A DNA stretch of 64,000 nucleotides from Klebsiella electrica. Lineage in GTDB: Bacteria; Pseudomonadota; Gammaproteobacteria; Enterobacterales; Enterobacteriaceae. The notes below the pieces were generated by a model, which was given only the letters and a program-made list of their open reading frames with translations, was not told the DNA's origin and did not search any database. The DNA lies in assembly GCF_006711645.1 (NCBI RefSeq), contig NZ_CP041247.1, positions 2,046,001 through 2,110,000 on the forward strand, read 5' to 3'. Shown here piece after piece: positions 45,348-53,262 of the stretch (position 1 is the first letter of the stretch; each line of letters begins with the position of its first letter). A program made the translations under genes and the position numbers.

Positions 45348-46559
45348 TCAGGCGGCCCCTTCCAGCAAAGGGGCAAGCGCAGCCGCATCTTCGGCAATCA
45401 TCCGCTCTTCATTGGTGGCAATAACCGCCACAAGCGGTGAGCCGGGGAGTGAGATAATGCCCTCCCGGCCGGCGACCATTTGCGCATTGCGCGCGGTGTC
45501 GAGCTGCACGCCAAATATTGCCAGCCGTTCGGCGGTAAGCTCCCGGACCAGCGCCGAGTTCTCCCCGATGCCGCCGGTAAAGATCAGCGCATCAAAGCGA
45601 TGCAGCGAAGCGAGATGGGCGCCAAGGTGGCGGGCCAGTCGGTGTACCATGACATCAATCGCGAGAGTGGCCCGGGGATCGCCGTGGCTGCGCGCCTCTT
45701 GCAGGGTGCGGCAATCGCTGGACAGACCCGACAGACCGAACAATCCCGCCTCGCTATTGACCATCTTGTAAAGTGATTCAATCGTCTGTCCGGTACAGCG
45801 GGCAATATAGGCCGCGGCGCCAAAATCCAGATCGCCGCAGCGCGTGCCCATCACCAGCCCTTCAAGCGGCGTCATGCCCATCGAGGTGTCGACGCTCTGC
45901 CCGTTTTTCACCGCGCAGACCGACGAGCCATTGCCGAGATGGGCAATCAGTATGCCGTGGTTGGCGGGGTTGAGGCCCAGACGTGCGACGGCTTCAGCGG
46001 CGATAAAGCGATGGGAGGTGCCATGAAAGCCATAACGTCGGACCTGATGCTGGTGTAAATACTCCAGCGGGATGGCGTAGGTATAGGCTGCCGGCGGTAG
46101 CGTCTGATGAAAGGCGGTATCAAACACCGCCACCTGCGGCAGCTCGGGTAACAGCGCCATGGCGGCTTCAATGCCAATCAGGTTGGCGGGATTGTGCAGC
46201 GGGGCCAGCGCCGATAATTCCCGGATACGCTCGATAACCTGCGCCGTAAGCCGCACAGAATGTTTGAAGTCATTCCCGCCGTGCGCCACCCGATGACCGA
46301 TGGCGCACACCTGCGGCAGCAGCGCCTGCCCGGCGAGCCGGGCGAACAGCGCCTTTAGCGCACAGGTATGGCTGCCGCCGTTAAGCCATCCGCTGGTTTT
46401 ATTCCCTTGCGCATCGTTGAACGTGATGCAGGCGTCGCGAAGCCCCAGCTTTTCGGCCAGCCCGCAGAGCACCGGGGTCTCCTGGTGGCGCGGGATGACG
46501 GAAAACTTGAGGGAAGATGAACCACAGTTAATAACCAGAACCAGTGATGCTGACGACAT
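45348..46559 (-). CDS. Acetate/propionate kinase (AckA/PduW family)
   Basis: 403-residue acetokinase: N-terminal VLVINCGSSSLKFS, substrate site NPANLIGIEAA, phosphate region GHRVAHGG and the conserved GTSHRFIA. It turns propionyl- or acetyl-phosphate from PduL into acid plus ATP, the energy yield of the pathway. It probably acts outside the shell, since no targeting helix is visible. Confidence 0.94.
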   Translation of the reverse strand: MSSASLVLVINCGSSSLKFSVIPRHQETPVLCGLAEKLGLRDACITFNDAQGNKTSGWLNGGSHTCALKALFARLAGQALLPQVCAIGHRVAHGGNDFKHSVRLTAQVIERIRELSALAPLHNPANLIGIEAAMALLPELPQVAVFDTAFHQTLPPAAYTYAIPLEYLHQHQVRRYGFHGTSHRFIAAEAVARLGLNPANHGILIAHLGNGSSVCAVKNGQSVDTSMGMTPLEGLVMGTRCGDLDFGAAAYIARCTGQTIESLYKMVNSEAGLFGLSGLSSDCRTLQEARSHGDPRATLAIDVMVHRLARHLGAHLASLHRFDALIFTGGIGENSALVRELTAERLAIFGVQLDTARNAQMVAGREGIISLPGSPLVAVIATNEERMIAEDAAALAPLLEGAA

Positions 46560-46586
46560 GATGACCCCTGTCTGTATCCGTTTTCT

Positions 46587-47096
46587 TTAGAGAGACTCAT
46601 TGCATGGTGTGAGCGAAAAACGCTCGCGGCTGAAGCGCGCCAGAGTCTGCGTAGCGATCGCAATATCTTCCTCGACGCTCCCGCCGCTGATGCCGATAGC
46701 GCCGAGCAGCACGCCGGCGCACCAGCAGGGCAGACCGCCGCCAAAGCAGCAAAGACCTTGCGTATGCGACAAGCTATACAGGCTGGCGCCAGGCAATACG
46801 TCGGCCGCGAGCCTGTGGGTCGGCATCCTGAGCGCCACGGCGGTCCAGGCCTTTTGCGTGGCCAGCGTATGGCTGATAAGCAGGGCGTTATCCTGACTAA
46901 AGAAGTAGCGCTGCAGACCGTGGGCATCCACCAGGCTAAAAACAATGGGCACCTTCGCGCTGTTCGCCGCATCGATGGCATAGTGCGCCAGCGATGCCGC
47001 ATCCGTCAGCGTCAGCGAGGCCGGAAGCGGCGCTAACTGACGCGCAATGGCATCGTTGATACGGCGATCCAGTTCAGCATTCAACGTGGTGTGCAT
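46587..47096 (-). CDS. GlcG/HbpS-family protein (PduO C-terminal-like)
   Basis: 169 residues of the heme-binding HbpS/GlcG fold. Signature blocks include AHYAIDAANSAKVPIVFSLVD, LATQKAWTAVALRMPT and a C-terminal IGISGGSVEEDIAIA. This domain also forms the C-terminus of PduO. It recurs in microcompartment loci with a poorly understood role in redox or cofactor care. It sits between the kinase and the vertex-protein gene. Confidence 0.85.
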   Translation of the reverse strand: MHTTLNAELDRRINDAIARQLAPLPASLTLTDAASLAHYAIDAANSAKVPIVFSLVDAHGLQRYFFSQDNALLISHTLATQKAWTAVALRMPTHRLAADVLPGASLYSLSHTQGLCCFGGGLPCWCAGVLLGAIGISGGSVEEDIAIATQTLARFSRERFSLTPCNESL

Positions 47097-47113
47097 ACTT
47101 TCCTCCGTGGCGC

Positions 47114-47386
47114 TTACTGGCCGTTAAGATCGAGCGAGTCGACAATGCCGACTACGGCAGCATCAATCACCGAGTGTTCTTTGCTGGTGGTCATCCGCGC
47201 GGAGCTACCGGTGGTGACGATGACCGTTTCCCCGTTTCCGGCGCCGACAAAGTCGACGGCGACCTGTGCCGTGCCGGTGGGCTGATAGTGTTCATCCAGG
47301 CGGGCGACAATCAGCAGCTTTGCACCATTGAGCGAAGCATGCTTGGTCGTCGACACCAGGGCTCCGGTTACTTTTGCCAGATACAT
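47114..47386 (-). CDS. EutN/CcmL/PduN pentameric vertex protein
   Basis: 90 residues with the vertex-protein pattern MYLAKVTGALVSTTKHASL, GAKLLIVARLDE, VAVDFVGAGNGETVIVTTGSSAR. Pentamers cap the corners of the shell. The gene overlaps the end of the flavoprotein gene by 19 bp. One such gene in the locus is what a closed shell needs. Confidence 0.95.
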   Translation of the reverse strand: MYLAKVTGALVSTTKHASLNGAKLLIVARLDEHYQPTGTAQVAVDFVGAGNGETVIVTTGSSARMTTSKEHSVIDAAVVGIVDSLDLNGQ

Positions 47387-48123
47387 ATTTCCTCCTGGTG
47401 ACCCTGCACCATGACAATACCGCGGTCGCGAATTTCATCGCGAGCGGCGGGAGTGATGAGCGTCCGCGGTCCAACGGACAGTACCGCGCCTGTGGGGTGC
47501 TGGCGCACATCGCTGAGGGTGATCAGCGGCTTACCGACGCGCGTTGCCCGCCTCTGTGCCGGGTTCGCCGTGGGGTGGCCGATAATCGTGATGCCATACT
47601 CCCCGAGGGTGGCGACGTAACGGGTCAGCCGTGCCTGCAATGCCGGGGGGAGCTGGCTGGCGGCGGTGTCCCGGCATTCGGCATTGAGCGTGACGATGAT
47701 GGGGATGTTCAGACTCAGGGCGTGAAAAGCCCAACGGCACACCCGGTTATCGCGTATACCTAAGGCGATTTTGCTCAGGCTGTTAGTGGACAACGCGGGC
47801 AGATACAGGCCGCTGAACGCATCTTCTGCCTTGCAGGGATCCCGGTCGTCGCACAGCGCCTCAACATCGCGATGCGCCAGAGCCTCCAGGCAGGTGGAGT
47901 GCAACGACGCCTGGATGGCGCTATGGGAAAAGGTCATCACCAGCAGATAGCCGCAGGCGTTCAGCGCTGTCAGACAATCCAGCGTCGCCGGGAGCGTGGC
48001 GAGATCCTCCCCGCTTAATACCACGCGCACAACCTTGCCGTGGGCTTGCAGGCGCCGCCGACGTTGAGCCAGCAGGTCGGCAATGAGGCGGTCGAGCCGG
48101 TGTGAGAGTCGCTGTGCATCCAT
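47368..48123 (-). CDS. Flavoprotein-family microcompartment-associated protein
   Basis: 251 residues. I place it in the Flavoprotein (PPC-decarboxylase-like) group found in glycyl-radical microcompartment loci from its context and Rossmann-like pattern (VVRVVLSGEDLATLPATL, YLLVMTFSHSAIQ, LYLPALSTNSLSKIALGIRDN, IPIIVTLNAECRD). The PALSTNSLSKIA block is the best landmark. Its C-terminus (VQGHQEEICIWQK) is not diagnostic. A redox or cofactor-handling role is likely, but no reaction is assigned. Confidence 0.6.
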   Translation of the reverse strand: MDAQRLSHRLDRLIADLLAQRRRRLQAHGKVVRVVLSGEDLATLPATLDCLTALNACGYLLVMTFSHSAIQASLHSTCLEALAHRDVEALCDDRDPCKAEDAFSGLYLPALSTNSLSKIALGIRDNRVCRWAFHALSLNIPIIVTLNAECRDTAASQLPPALQARLTRYVATLGEYGITIIGHPTANPAQRRATRVGKPLITLSDVRQHPTGAVLSVGPRTLITPAARDEIRDRGIVMVQGHQEEICIWQK

Positions 48124-48134
48124 CGTTGTTCTCC

Positions 48135-48395
48135 TCAGCGGCTGCGCATGGCGATGCCAGGCGGCGTCACCAGCCTGGCGGTCAGGAAATCCACCACCAC
48201 GCCGTCTTTCACCGCCCGTGAAGGATGGCTGATGCCGGCGACGGGGTTATCGTTTTCATCCAGCACAACCATGGCGATATTGGCGGTGCCCGGATCGACA
48301 CCCACTTTTAGCGCGCCAGACCAGGCGCGGAATCCGTCCTGGCTGACCAGCTCCGCCAATGCATTCAGTCGCCGGGTTGCTGTGCTGTCAGTCAT
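48135..48395 (-). CDS. Truncated EutJ-like protein (actin/Hsp70-like N-terminal fragment)
   Basis: 86 residues matching only the start of EutJ: a helical leader, then the phosphate-1 motif KVGVDPGTANIAMVVLDEN and VAGISHPSRAVKDGVVVDF. Full EutJ is about 280 residues, so about 200 C-terminal residues including the rest of the ATPase fold are missing. The gene ends 11 bases before the flavoprotein gene and overlaps the PduL end by 8 bp, so the operon was closed up cleanly after the loss. It could be a functional mini-protein or a remnant. Confidence 0.6.
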   Translation of the reverse strand: MTDSTATRRLNALAELVSQDGFRAWSGALKVGVDPGTANIAMVVLDENDNPVAGISHPSRAVKDGVVVDFLTARLVTPPGIAMRSR

Positions 48396-49080
48396 GGCGG
48401 CGTTCCACAAACGCGCGCTGGACGCAATCGCCGTTACGCAAGCCAAAACCGTTGGCCTCTTCAACATCAACATGCATTTCCAGCACCGCGTCCGCACTTA
48501 CCCGAACCACCACGTGGCTGAGAATGCCGCCGCGATAGCCGTCGATACGCACGTCAATTTCCATGCCGTCGCGCAGGGCGTGGCGTTCGGCATCGGCGGG
48601 CGAAATATGAATATGGCGCCAGGCGACAATCGCACCATCCGTTTTGCTGACCCGCCCGCGCGGGCCGATAATCTCGATCCCCGGCGAGTCCTGTAGGTCG
48701 CCGGACATTCTCAATGGCGCCTTGACACCGAGGACAAAGCTGTCGGCGACGGAGATTTCAACCTGGGTGGCGCTGCGCAGCGGGCCAAGGACACGTACTC
48801 TGGTGAGTTCCCCTTTTGGTCCGCGCAGAGTCACCGTCTCTTCGGCGGCATACTGGCCCGGCTGTTTTACCGCTTTCATGCGGGTGAGGGCGGCGCCATA
48901 GCCAAACAGGATGTCCATATCTTCCCGGCTCAGATGAACGTGGCGGTTAGAGATACCAACGGGGATGCGCAAGGTCTGCGCGGCGCAGGGGGAACCGGTC
49001 ACCGCCCCGGCGCCACGGGACCTGAGCTCCTGAAGAATTTCCCGGGCGATTAATTCGGCTTGCTGCTGGGTGTCATTCAT
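48388..49080 (-). CDS. pduL: PduL-type phosphate propanoyltransferase
   Basis: 230 residues from the ATG at 49080. The two PduL-domain zinc motifs are present, RHVHLS (residues 46-51) and WRHIHIS later, with SNRHVHLSREDMDILFG typical of the family. It moves the acyl group from CoA to phosphate inside the shell and recycles CoA. The N-terminal helix (QQQAELIAREILQELRSR) before a linker looks like an encapsulation peptide. The longer in-frame start at 49119 is not needed. Confidence 0.94.
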   Translation of the reverse strand: MNDTQQQAELIAREILQELRSRGAGAVTGSPCAAQTLRIPVGISNRHVHLSREDMDILFGYGAALTRMKAVKQPGQYAAEETVTLRGPKGELTRVRVLGPLRSATQVEISVADSFVLGVKAPLRMSGDLQDSPGIEIIGPRGRVSKTDGAIVAWRHIHISPADAERHALRDGMEIDVRIDGYRGGILSHVVVRVSADAVLEMHVDVEEANGFGLRNGDCVQRAFVERRHD

Positions 49081-49204
49081 AGCGTCAACAACCTGAAAGT
49101 GATGAAAAGAGCGATACAAGCATATTCAGTCCCGCGTTGGCCTTTTTGCGGTTGCGCAGGACTTTTTTGACGCTCCGCCGGTCACAGGACAATCTTGTCC
49201 AGAT

Positions 49205-50320
49205 TTAGCCGGCGATAGCGGTCAGCAAGTGGTCTACATCAGCGGCGCGGGGCTGGCAGGGATTGGTTTGCGTGCAGCCATCCTCTAAAGTTGCCGCGAT
49301 CAGCGCCTGGCGCAGGGATTCCACCGCCGCCCGCTCTTTTCCCAGCGCCTGCAGCGTTGGTGGAATACCAAAATGATGATTGATATCGCGAATGCTGCCG
49401 ATCAGCGCGCGCAGGGTTTGTTCCGGCGTTGCCGCCCGGATGCCCATAATGGCGGCGCATTTCAGGTATCTCATCCGTGCGTGCGGGGCGTGGCGGGCAT
49501 TGTGTTCAATAACTAAGGGCAGCAGCATGGCGTTAATCTTGCCGTGCGGGATATGCAACATTCCGCCGATAGCGTGCGCCATGCCGTGCACTAATCCCAA
49601 TCCTGCCGAATTAAACGCCATACCGGCCATGCAAGAGGCGTTGTGCATATGGCCCCGGGCCGCAAGATTATTCTCATCGCTAAAAACGTCGGGCAGGTGT
49701 TGCCAGACCAGCGCAATGGCTTTCTCGGCGAGCGCGTCGCTAAAATCATTGGCCCCCGTCGACACCAGCGCCTCAATGGCATGGGTCAGGACATCCATGC
49801 CTGTATCCACGGCGACCTGGCGCGGTACGGAGAGAACCAGGTTGGGATCGAGGATGGCGCAGTCCGGGATCAGTTCCTCGGCAATCAGCGGATATTTTCG
49901 GCCGTTTTGCGGATCGGAGATGATGGCGTAGGCGGTGACCTCTGAACCGGAACCGCTGGTGGTAGGAATGGCGATAAGCTCTATGGCGTGGTCGGGGAGG
50001 AACTCTTCCAGCGTAACCTTGATCCCTTTAGCGGCATCCAGAGAAGAGCCGCCGCCCAGCGCGATAATGACGTCCGGTTTAAAACGTTTAAATTGTGCGG
50101 CCCCGGTATGCAGGATCTCAACGCTCGGGTCGGGTTTCACCTCGCTGAAAATAGAGACGCAGGCTTGCGGCATTTCATTAATCAGGTCGCGTGTTTTACC
50201 GGAGGTCACCATAAAGCCGTCGGTCACAATCGCCACCTTTTTATGGTTCAGCCGACGTAAGGTTTGAATCGCGTTTTCACCAAAATAGACGTCAGGAAGA
50301 GAAAAGAAATAGCTCGCCAT
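49205..50320 (-). CDS. Iron-containing alcohol dehydrogenase (PduQ-like)
   Basis: 371-residue group III alcohol dehydrogenase with NAD-binding GGGSSLDAAKG and TTSGSGSEVT. The metal ligands fall in the DTGMDVLTHAIEAL and GLVHGMAHAIGGMLHIPHG blocks. It reduces part of the aldehyde to alcohol (1-propanol or 1,3-propanediol), regenerating NAD for the aldehyde dehydrogenase. It is the first gene of the minus-strand operon, 124 bp ahead of PduL. Confidence 0.92.
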   Translation of the reverse strand: MASYFFSLPDVYFGENAIQTLRRLNHKKVAIVTDGFMVTSGKTRDLINEMPQACVSIFSEVKPDPSVEILHTGAAQFKRFKPDVIIALGGGSSLDAAKGIKVTLEEFLPDHAIELIAIPTTSGSGSEVTAYAIISDPQNGRKYPLIAEELIPDCAILDPNLVLSVPRQVAVDTGMDVLTHAIEALVSTGANDFSDALAEKAIALVWQHLPDVFSDENNLAARGHMHNASCMAGMAFNSAGLGLVHGMAHAIGGMLHIPHGKINAMLLPLVIEHNARHAPHARMRYLKCAAIMGIRAATPEQTLRALIGSIRDINHHFGIPPTLQALGKERAAVESLRQALIAATLEDGCTQTNPCQPRAADVDHLLTAIAG

Positions 50321-50633
50321 CTTTCGATTACCTTATCCGTTAAGCGGATTGCGGGGAGGCAAATGCCGGATGTAATAAGAGAGCGTATTGTGTCACGGGG
50401 ACGAGACGAAGCCGCTGGCAATGCTTGTGCAGCGCGAGGATTAAGTTGCGGTTGTCGGTTATGGCGGACAAAAAAGTGCAGGGGGTGGCGTCGGTTTTTC
50501 TCTTATCCGGCCATCAGCGACCGTCATCCTCTGCTGGTGAATAATATTCACCGGCTCATGCCAGTCTGCGGGCATAGCGGCAGCGAATGCGGGCGCCTAT
50601 CATCCCTGAAACCCCTGGAGAACTGGAGAAAAG
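50321..50633. promoter_or_regulatory. Divergent regulatory region between alcohol dehydrogenase and RidA genes
   Basis: 313 bp without a credible reading frame. It should hold the main promoter of the microcompartment operon (leftward) and that of the RidA-type gene (rightward). A perfect palindrome is listed separately. No sigma-54 or CRP consensus was evident by eye. Confidence 0.55.
50536..50552. promoter_or_regulatory. Perfect 17-bp palindrome upstream of the microcompartment operon
   Basis: GGTGAATA and TATTCACC arms (8 bp each) around a single central A. It lies 215 bp upstream of the alcohol dehydrogenase start and about 80 bp upstream of the RidA start. It is a candidate dimeric regulator site. 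Confidence 0.5.
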
Positions 50634-51035
50634 ATGAGAAAGTCCGCAGATATTGTATTCCCCGCCGCACGCCAGGCGCTGTATGAGCAAAACCGTTACT
50701 CTCCGGCCATTAAATCCGGCGATTTTCTGTTTGTTTCCGGCCAGGTGGGGAGCCGGGAGGATGGTTCAGCGGAACCCGGACTGGAGCAGGAGATCCGCCG
50801 GGCATTTGATAATCTTAATGCGGTGCTGGCCGCCGCAGACTGTACGTTTGCCGATGTGGTTGATGTCACCGTGTATCTGGTCGATGCGCCATCGACTATC
50901 GACGCGGTCTGGAAGGTGTTGCCGGAATACTGGGGAGAAGCCCCCTGGCCGACGCTAACCGGCGTCGGCGTCACCTGGCTATATGGCTTCCGTTTTGAAA
51001 TCAAGGTCACCGCCCGTTTGCCCTCGCGGCAATGA
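50634..51035 (+). CDS. RidA/YjgF-family protein lacking the canonical arginine
   Basis: 133 residues of the Rid fold (YSPAIKSGDFLFVSGQVG, VVDVTVYLVD). RidA deaminases carry an Arg in VARLP near the C-terminus that binds the imine carboxylate. Here the matching region reads VTWLYGFRFEI, so Trp replaces it. The protein is probably not a standard enamine deaminase. It diverges from the microcompartment operon, and its 3' end overlaps the LysR gene by 57 bp. Confidence 0.8.
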   Translation: MRKSADIVFPAARQALYEQNRYSPAIKSGDFLFVSGQVGSREDGSAEPGLEQEIRRAFDNLNAVLAAADCTFADVVDVTVYLVDAPSTIDAVWKVLPEYWGEAPWPTLTGVGVTWLYGFRFEIKVTARLPSRQ

Positions 51036-51941
51036 GCATCGTCCCCGTTCTTTCATGAGATCGATCAGCGCGCGCAGGCTGGCGGGCATATGTCGGTTGG
51101 CCGGAAACCAGAGGCACAAACCCGGAATCGGGGGGCACCATGGCTCCAGCACGCTGACCAGTCGGCCATCCGCCAGCGCGGCGTGGGCGTGTACGTCCGC
51201 GACATAAGCGATCCCCAGACCTTTTATCGCCGCATCCACCATCAGCGGCGAACTGTTTAGGGTCAGCGTTCCCGGCACATCCAGCTGGATGCTTTGACCG
51301 TGGCGGGAAAACTCCCAGCGGTAGCGTTTACCGCTGGGTAAACGCTGGCGAATGCACTGATGGCGGGCCAGATCGTCCGGGCTTGCCGGAGCAGGGTGCC
51401 GGGTCAGGTACGACGGCGATGCCACCGCCAGAAAACGCACATCTTCGCCAAAACGTACAGCCACCATATCCGCAGGGACATCTTCCGCCAGTCGGATCCC
51501 CGCATCAAAGCCCTCGGCGACGATATCTACCAGCCGACCATCCACGACCAGATCCAGCGACACTCCGGGATAGCGCGCCATATAGTCCGGCACCATTGTC
51601 TGCAGCAGCAGATGAATAGCTTCTTCCCCGCCATTAATACGCAGCGTGCCCACGACCTGTCCCTGGGTATCGGCGATCTCTTCCAGCGCTTGCTCCAGCC
51701 CGCTCAGGTGCGGCGCAATGCGCCGCAGCAGCGTTTCTCCTGCCTCGGTCAATGCCACGCTGCGCGTGGTGCGATGCAGCAGGCGAACGCCCAGACGCGC
51801 TTCCAGTCCGCGGATAGCATGGCTTAGCGTGGAACGCGTGACGCCGGAAAAATCCGCAGCGCGCCGAAAGCTACGCTGTTCCGCGACGGCAATAAAGGCT
51901 TTCAGATCGGAAAGCGTCGGGGGTTTGACTGGTGATTTCAT
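50979..51941 (-). CDS. LysR-family transcriptional regulator
   Basis: 320 residues from the ATG at 51941. The N-terminal winged HTH (LSDLKAFIAVAEQRSFRRAAD, TRSTLSHAIRGLEARLGVRLL, TTRSVALTEAGETLL) is followed by a type 2 periplasmic-binding effector domain. It resembles the DsdC/CrgA-like group. LysR genes usually regulate a divergent neighbour; here that position holds only a short gene stub. Its end overlaps the RidA gene on the opposite strand. Confidence 0.92.
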   Translation of the reverse strand: MKSPVKPPTLSDLKAFIAVAEQRSFRRAADFSGVTRSTLSHAIRGLEARLGVRLLHRTTRSVALTEAGETLLRRIAPHLSGLEQALEEIADTQGQVVGTLRINGGEEAIHLLLQTMVPDYMARYPGVSLDLVVDGRLVDIVAEGFDAGIRLAEDVPADMVAVRFGEDVRFLAVASPSYLTRHPAPASPDDLARHQCIRQRLPSGKRYRWEFSRHGQSIQLDVPGTLTLNSSPLMVDAAIKGLGIAYVADVHAHAALADGRLVSVLEPWCPPIPGLCLWFPANRHMPASLRALIDLMKERGRCSLPRGQTGGDLDFKTEAI

Positions 51942-52677
51942 TTCACCCCTGTATGTCATTTGGTGAGTTTGATCATGCTAATCATCATGCCATAGCCTGC
52001 GTCGGTGAGTGAATGACGTTTCTGGAGAATAGCGATGAGCCGCAAAATCAACCGGCCCCGAACACCTGTTGGCGAGGCTCGCCGCGGACGTGGATTATTA
52101 TCTGCGTGGCGATGCGTATTTTGATGGATATTGCGCTATGTGGAAAAATAACTGTTGAATTAACCTTTCATATATAAAGCGTTGTCATCGATGTATATAT
52201 GAAGAATGATAACTATTCTCTGTTATTTTTAATATGTCGAATGTGTTGAATAACATCGCAGTGGCGGCTATCAACATATCGCTTATCAAGCGTCAACCTT
52301 CTGCTGTTGAACGACGATTTTTCATTCTGGTGTCAATCTTTTTATTGGCTTTCGTTTATGCGCAGTTTATATTTATCCCGTTAGTATCAAAATATGCTAT
52401 CGGTATATGTTAAATTGGCGTAATTTTTATACGTACACTTAATGAATACATATTACGCCTAAGCAAATAGGGTTTTGTTAGCGGATTATAGAACGCTTTA
52501 GTCCAACGGAAAAAGGCTAAATTTAGCTGGGTGACGATGATAAAGCTTCATGGAAACCCAACAGGGATAGTGCTTACGCCCTGTTCAAATAGTTGTGTCA
52601 GATGTCATTAATTAAAAATATAAGCAGTTTATTTTGCAGTTTTGTGATGTTTTAGATAGAAAGGCAAGGATAATCAA
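51942..52677. other. Long AT-rich accessory intergenic region
   Basis: 736 bp, markedly more AT-rich from about 52.15 kb on. It contains the stub of an eroded gene (listed separately), a hairpin AACAGGG (52560-52566) with CCCTGTT (52579-52585), and the probable promoter of the secreted-protein gene. No other feature is supportable. Confidence 0.5.
52035..52158 (+). pseudogene. Possible stub of a LysR-regulated gene
   Basis: An ATG with a GGAG ribosome site lies 93 bp from the divergent LysR start, where a target gene is expected. The frame opens with MSRKINRP and then loses sense. From 52060 another frame reads EHLLARLAADVDYYLRGDAY to a stop at 52158, which looks like a genuine protein C-terminus. 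Together they suggest a gene whose middle was deleted. The family is not recognised. Confidence 0.3.
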
Positions 52678-53184
52678 ATGAAAGTATTACTTATTTCTAT
52701 AACGGCTATAATGTTGTTTTCCTGTAGTAGTATGGTTTTTGCTCAGTCTGGCCAGGGCGCAAAGAGTCTCGGGAATAAGAGTAGCAGACTGGATAGACCT
52801 GTCGCCATTATTGTACCGGCCGAAGGACATCTCGCCGACGATAGCGGGAAGTTGTACAAAAGCATTGCACTGGAATGCATTAGCGGTAAACCTGATGGTA
52901 TCTCTTATGGATCGCCCGACAATCATCTTAACGTGGCCGTTAACTCGCCGGTAAATATTGATGTTTCCGTCGATAAACATACGCCTGTTCGTTTCTCAGC
53001 GATCAGAAAGGAAAATAAATCTTTTCCTGATGGCATGATGAGTCGTGCGGATGATACTCATAATACGCTTGTCTTAATACACAACCTCGAAAGCGTAAAA
53101 AATATCATACAGGTGCATGTCACCAATCCAGTCAATGGTAAAACGGAAGCATTTACACTGAAACCGAAAGGTATGAAAGGGTAA
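52678..53184 (+). CDS. Small secreted protein of unknown function, 3' end altered by IS66
   Basis: 168 residues with a signal peptide (MKVLLISITAIMLFSC..., cleavage near VFA-QSG; the Cys at 16 is not in a good lipobox). I recognise no family. The composition is AT-rich and unlike the neighbours. The last three codons (ATG AAA GGG) and the stop TAA straddle the left end of the IS element. Reading across the target duplication without the IS restores an open frame of 12 more residues (MIKEFHSFCEFR), so the original protein was 180 residues. It is probably foreign DNA; it may still be made in slightly shortened form. Confidence 0.7.
   Translation: MKVLLISITAIMLFSCSSMVFAQSGQGAKSLGNKSSRLDRPVAIIVPAEGHLADDSGKLYKSIALECISGKPDGISYGSPDNHLNVAVNSPVNIDVSVDKHTPVRFSAIRKENKSFPDGMMSRADDTHNTLVLIHNLESVKNIIQVHVTNPVNGKTEAFTLKPKGMKG
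53173..53180. repeat. Target-site duplication, left copy
   Basis: ATGAAAGG immediately before the left inverted repeat. An identical octamer follows the right end. Eight bases is the size expected for IS66-family elements. Confidence 0.95.
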
Positions 53185-53262
53185 GCGCCCCATCTGCGAC
53201 GTCTTGTGAAAATTGTCCTGTCTGGCAACAATCGCGCCCATCTATTTTGATGGACACGAACG

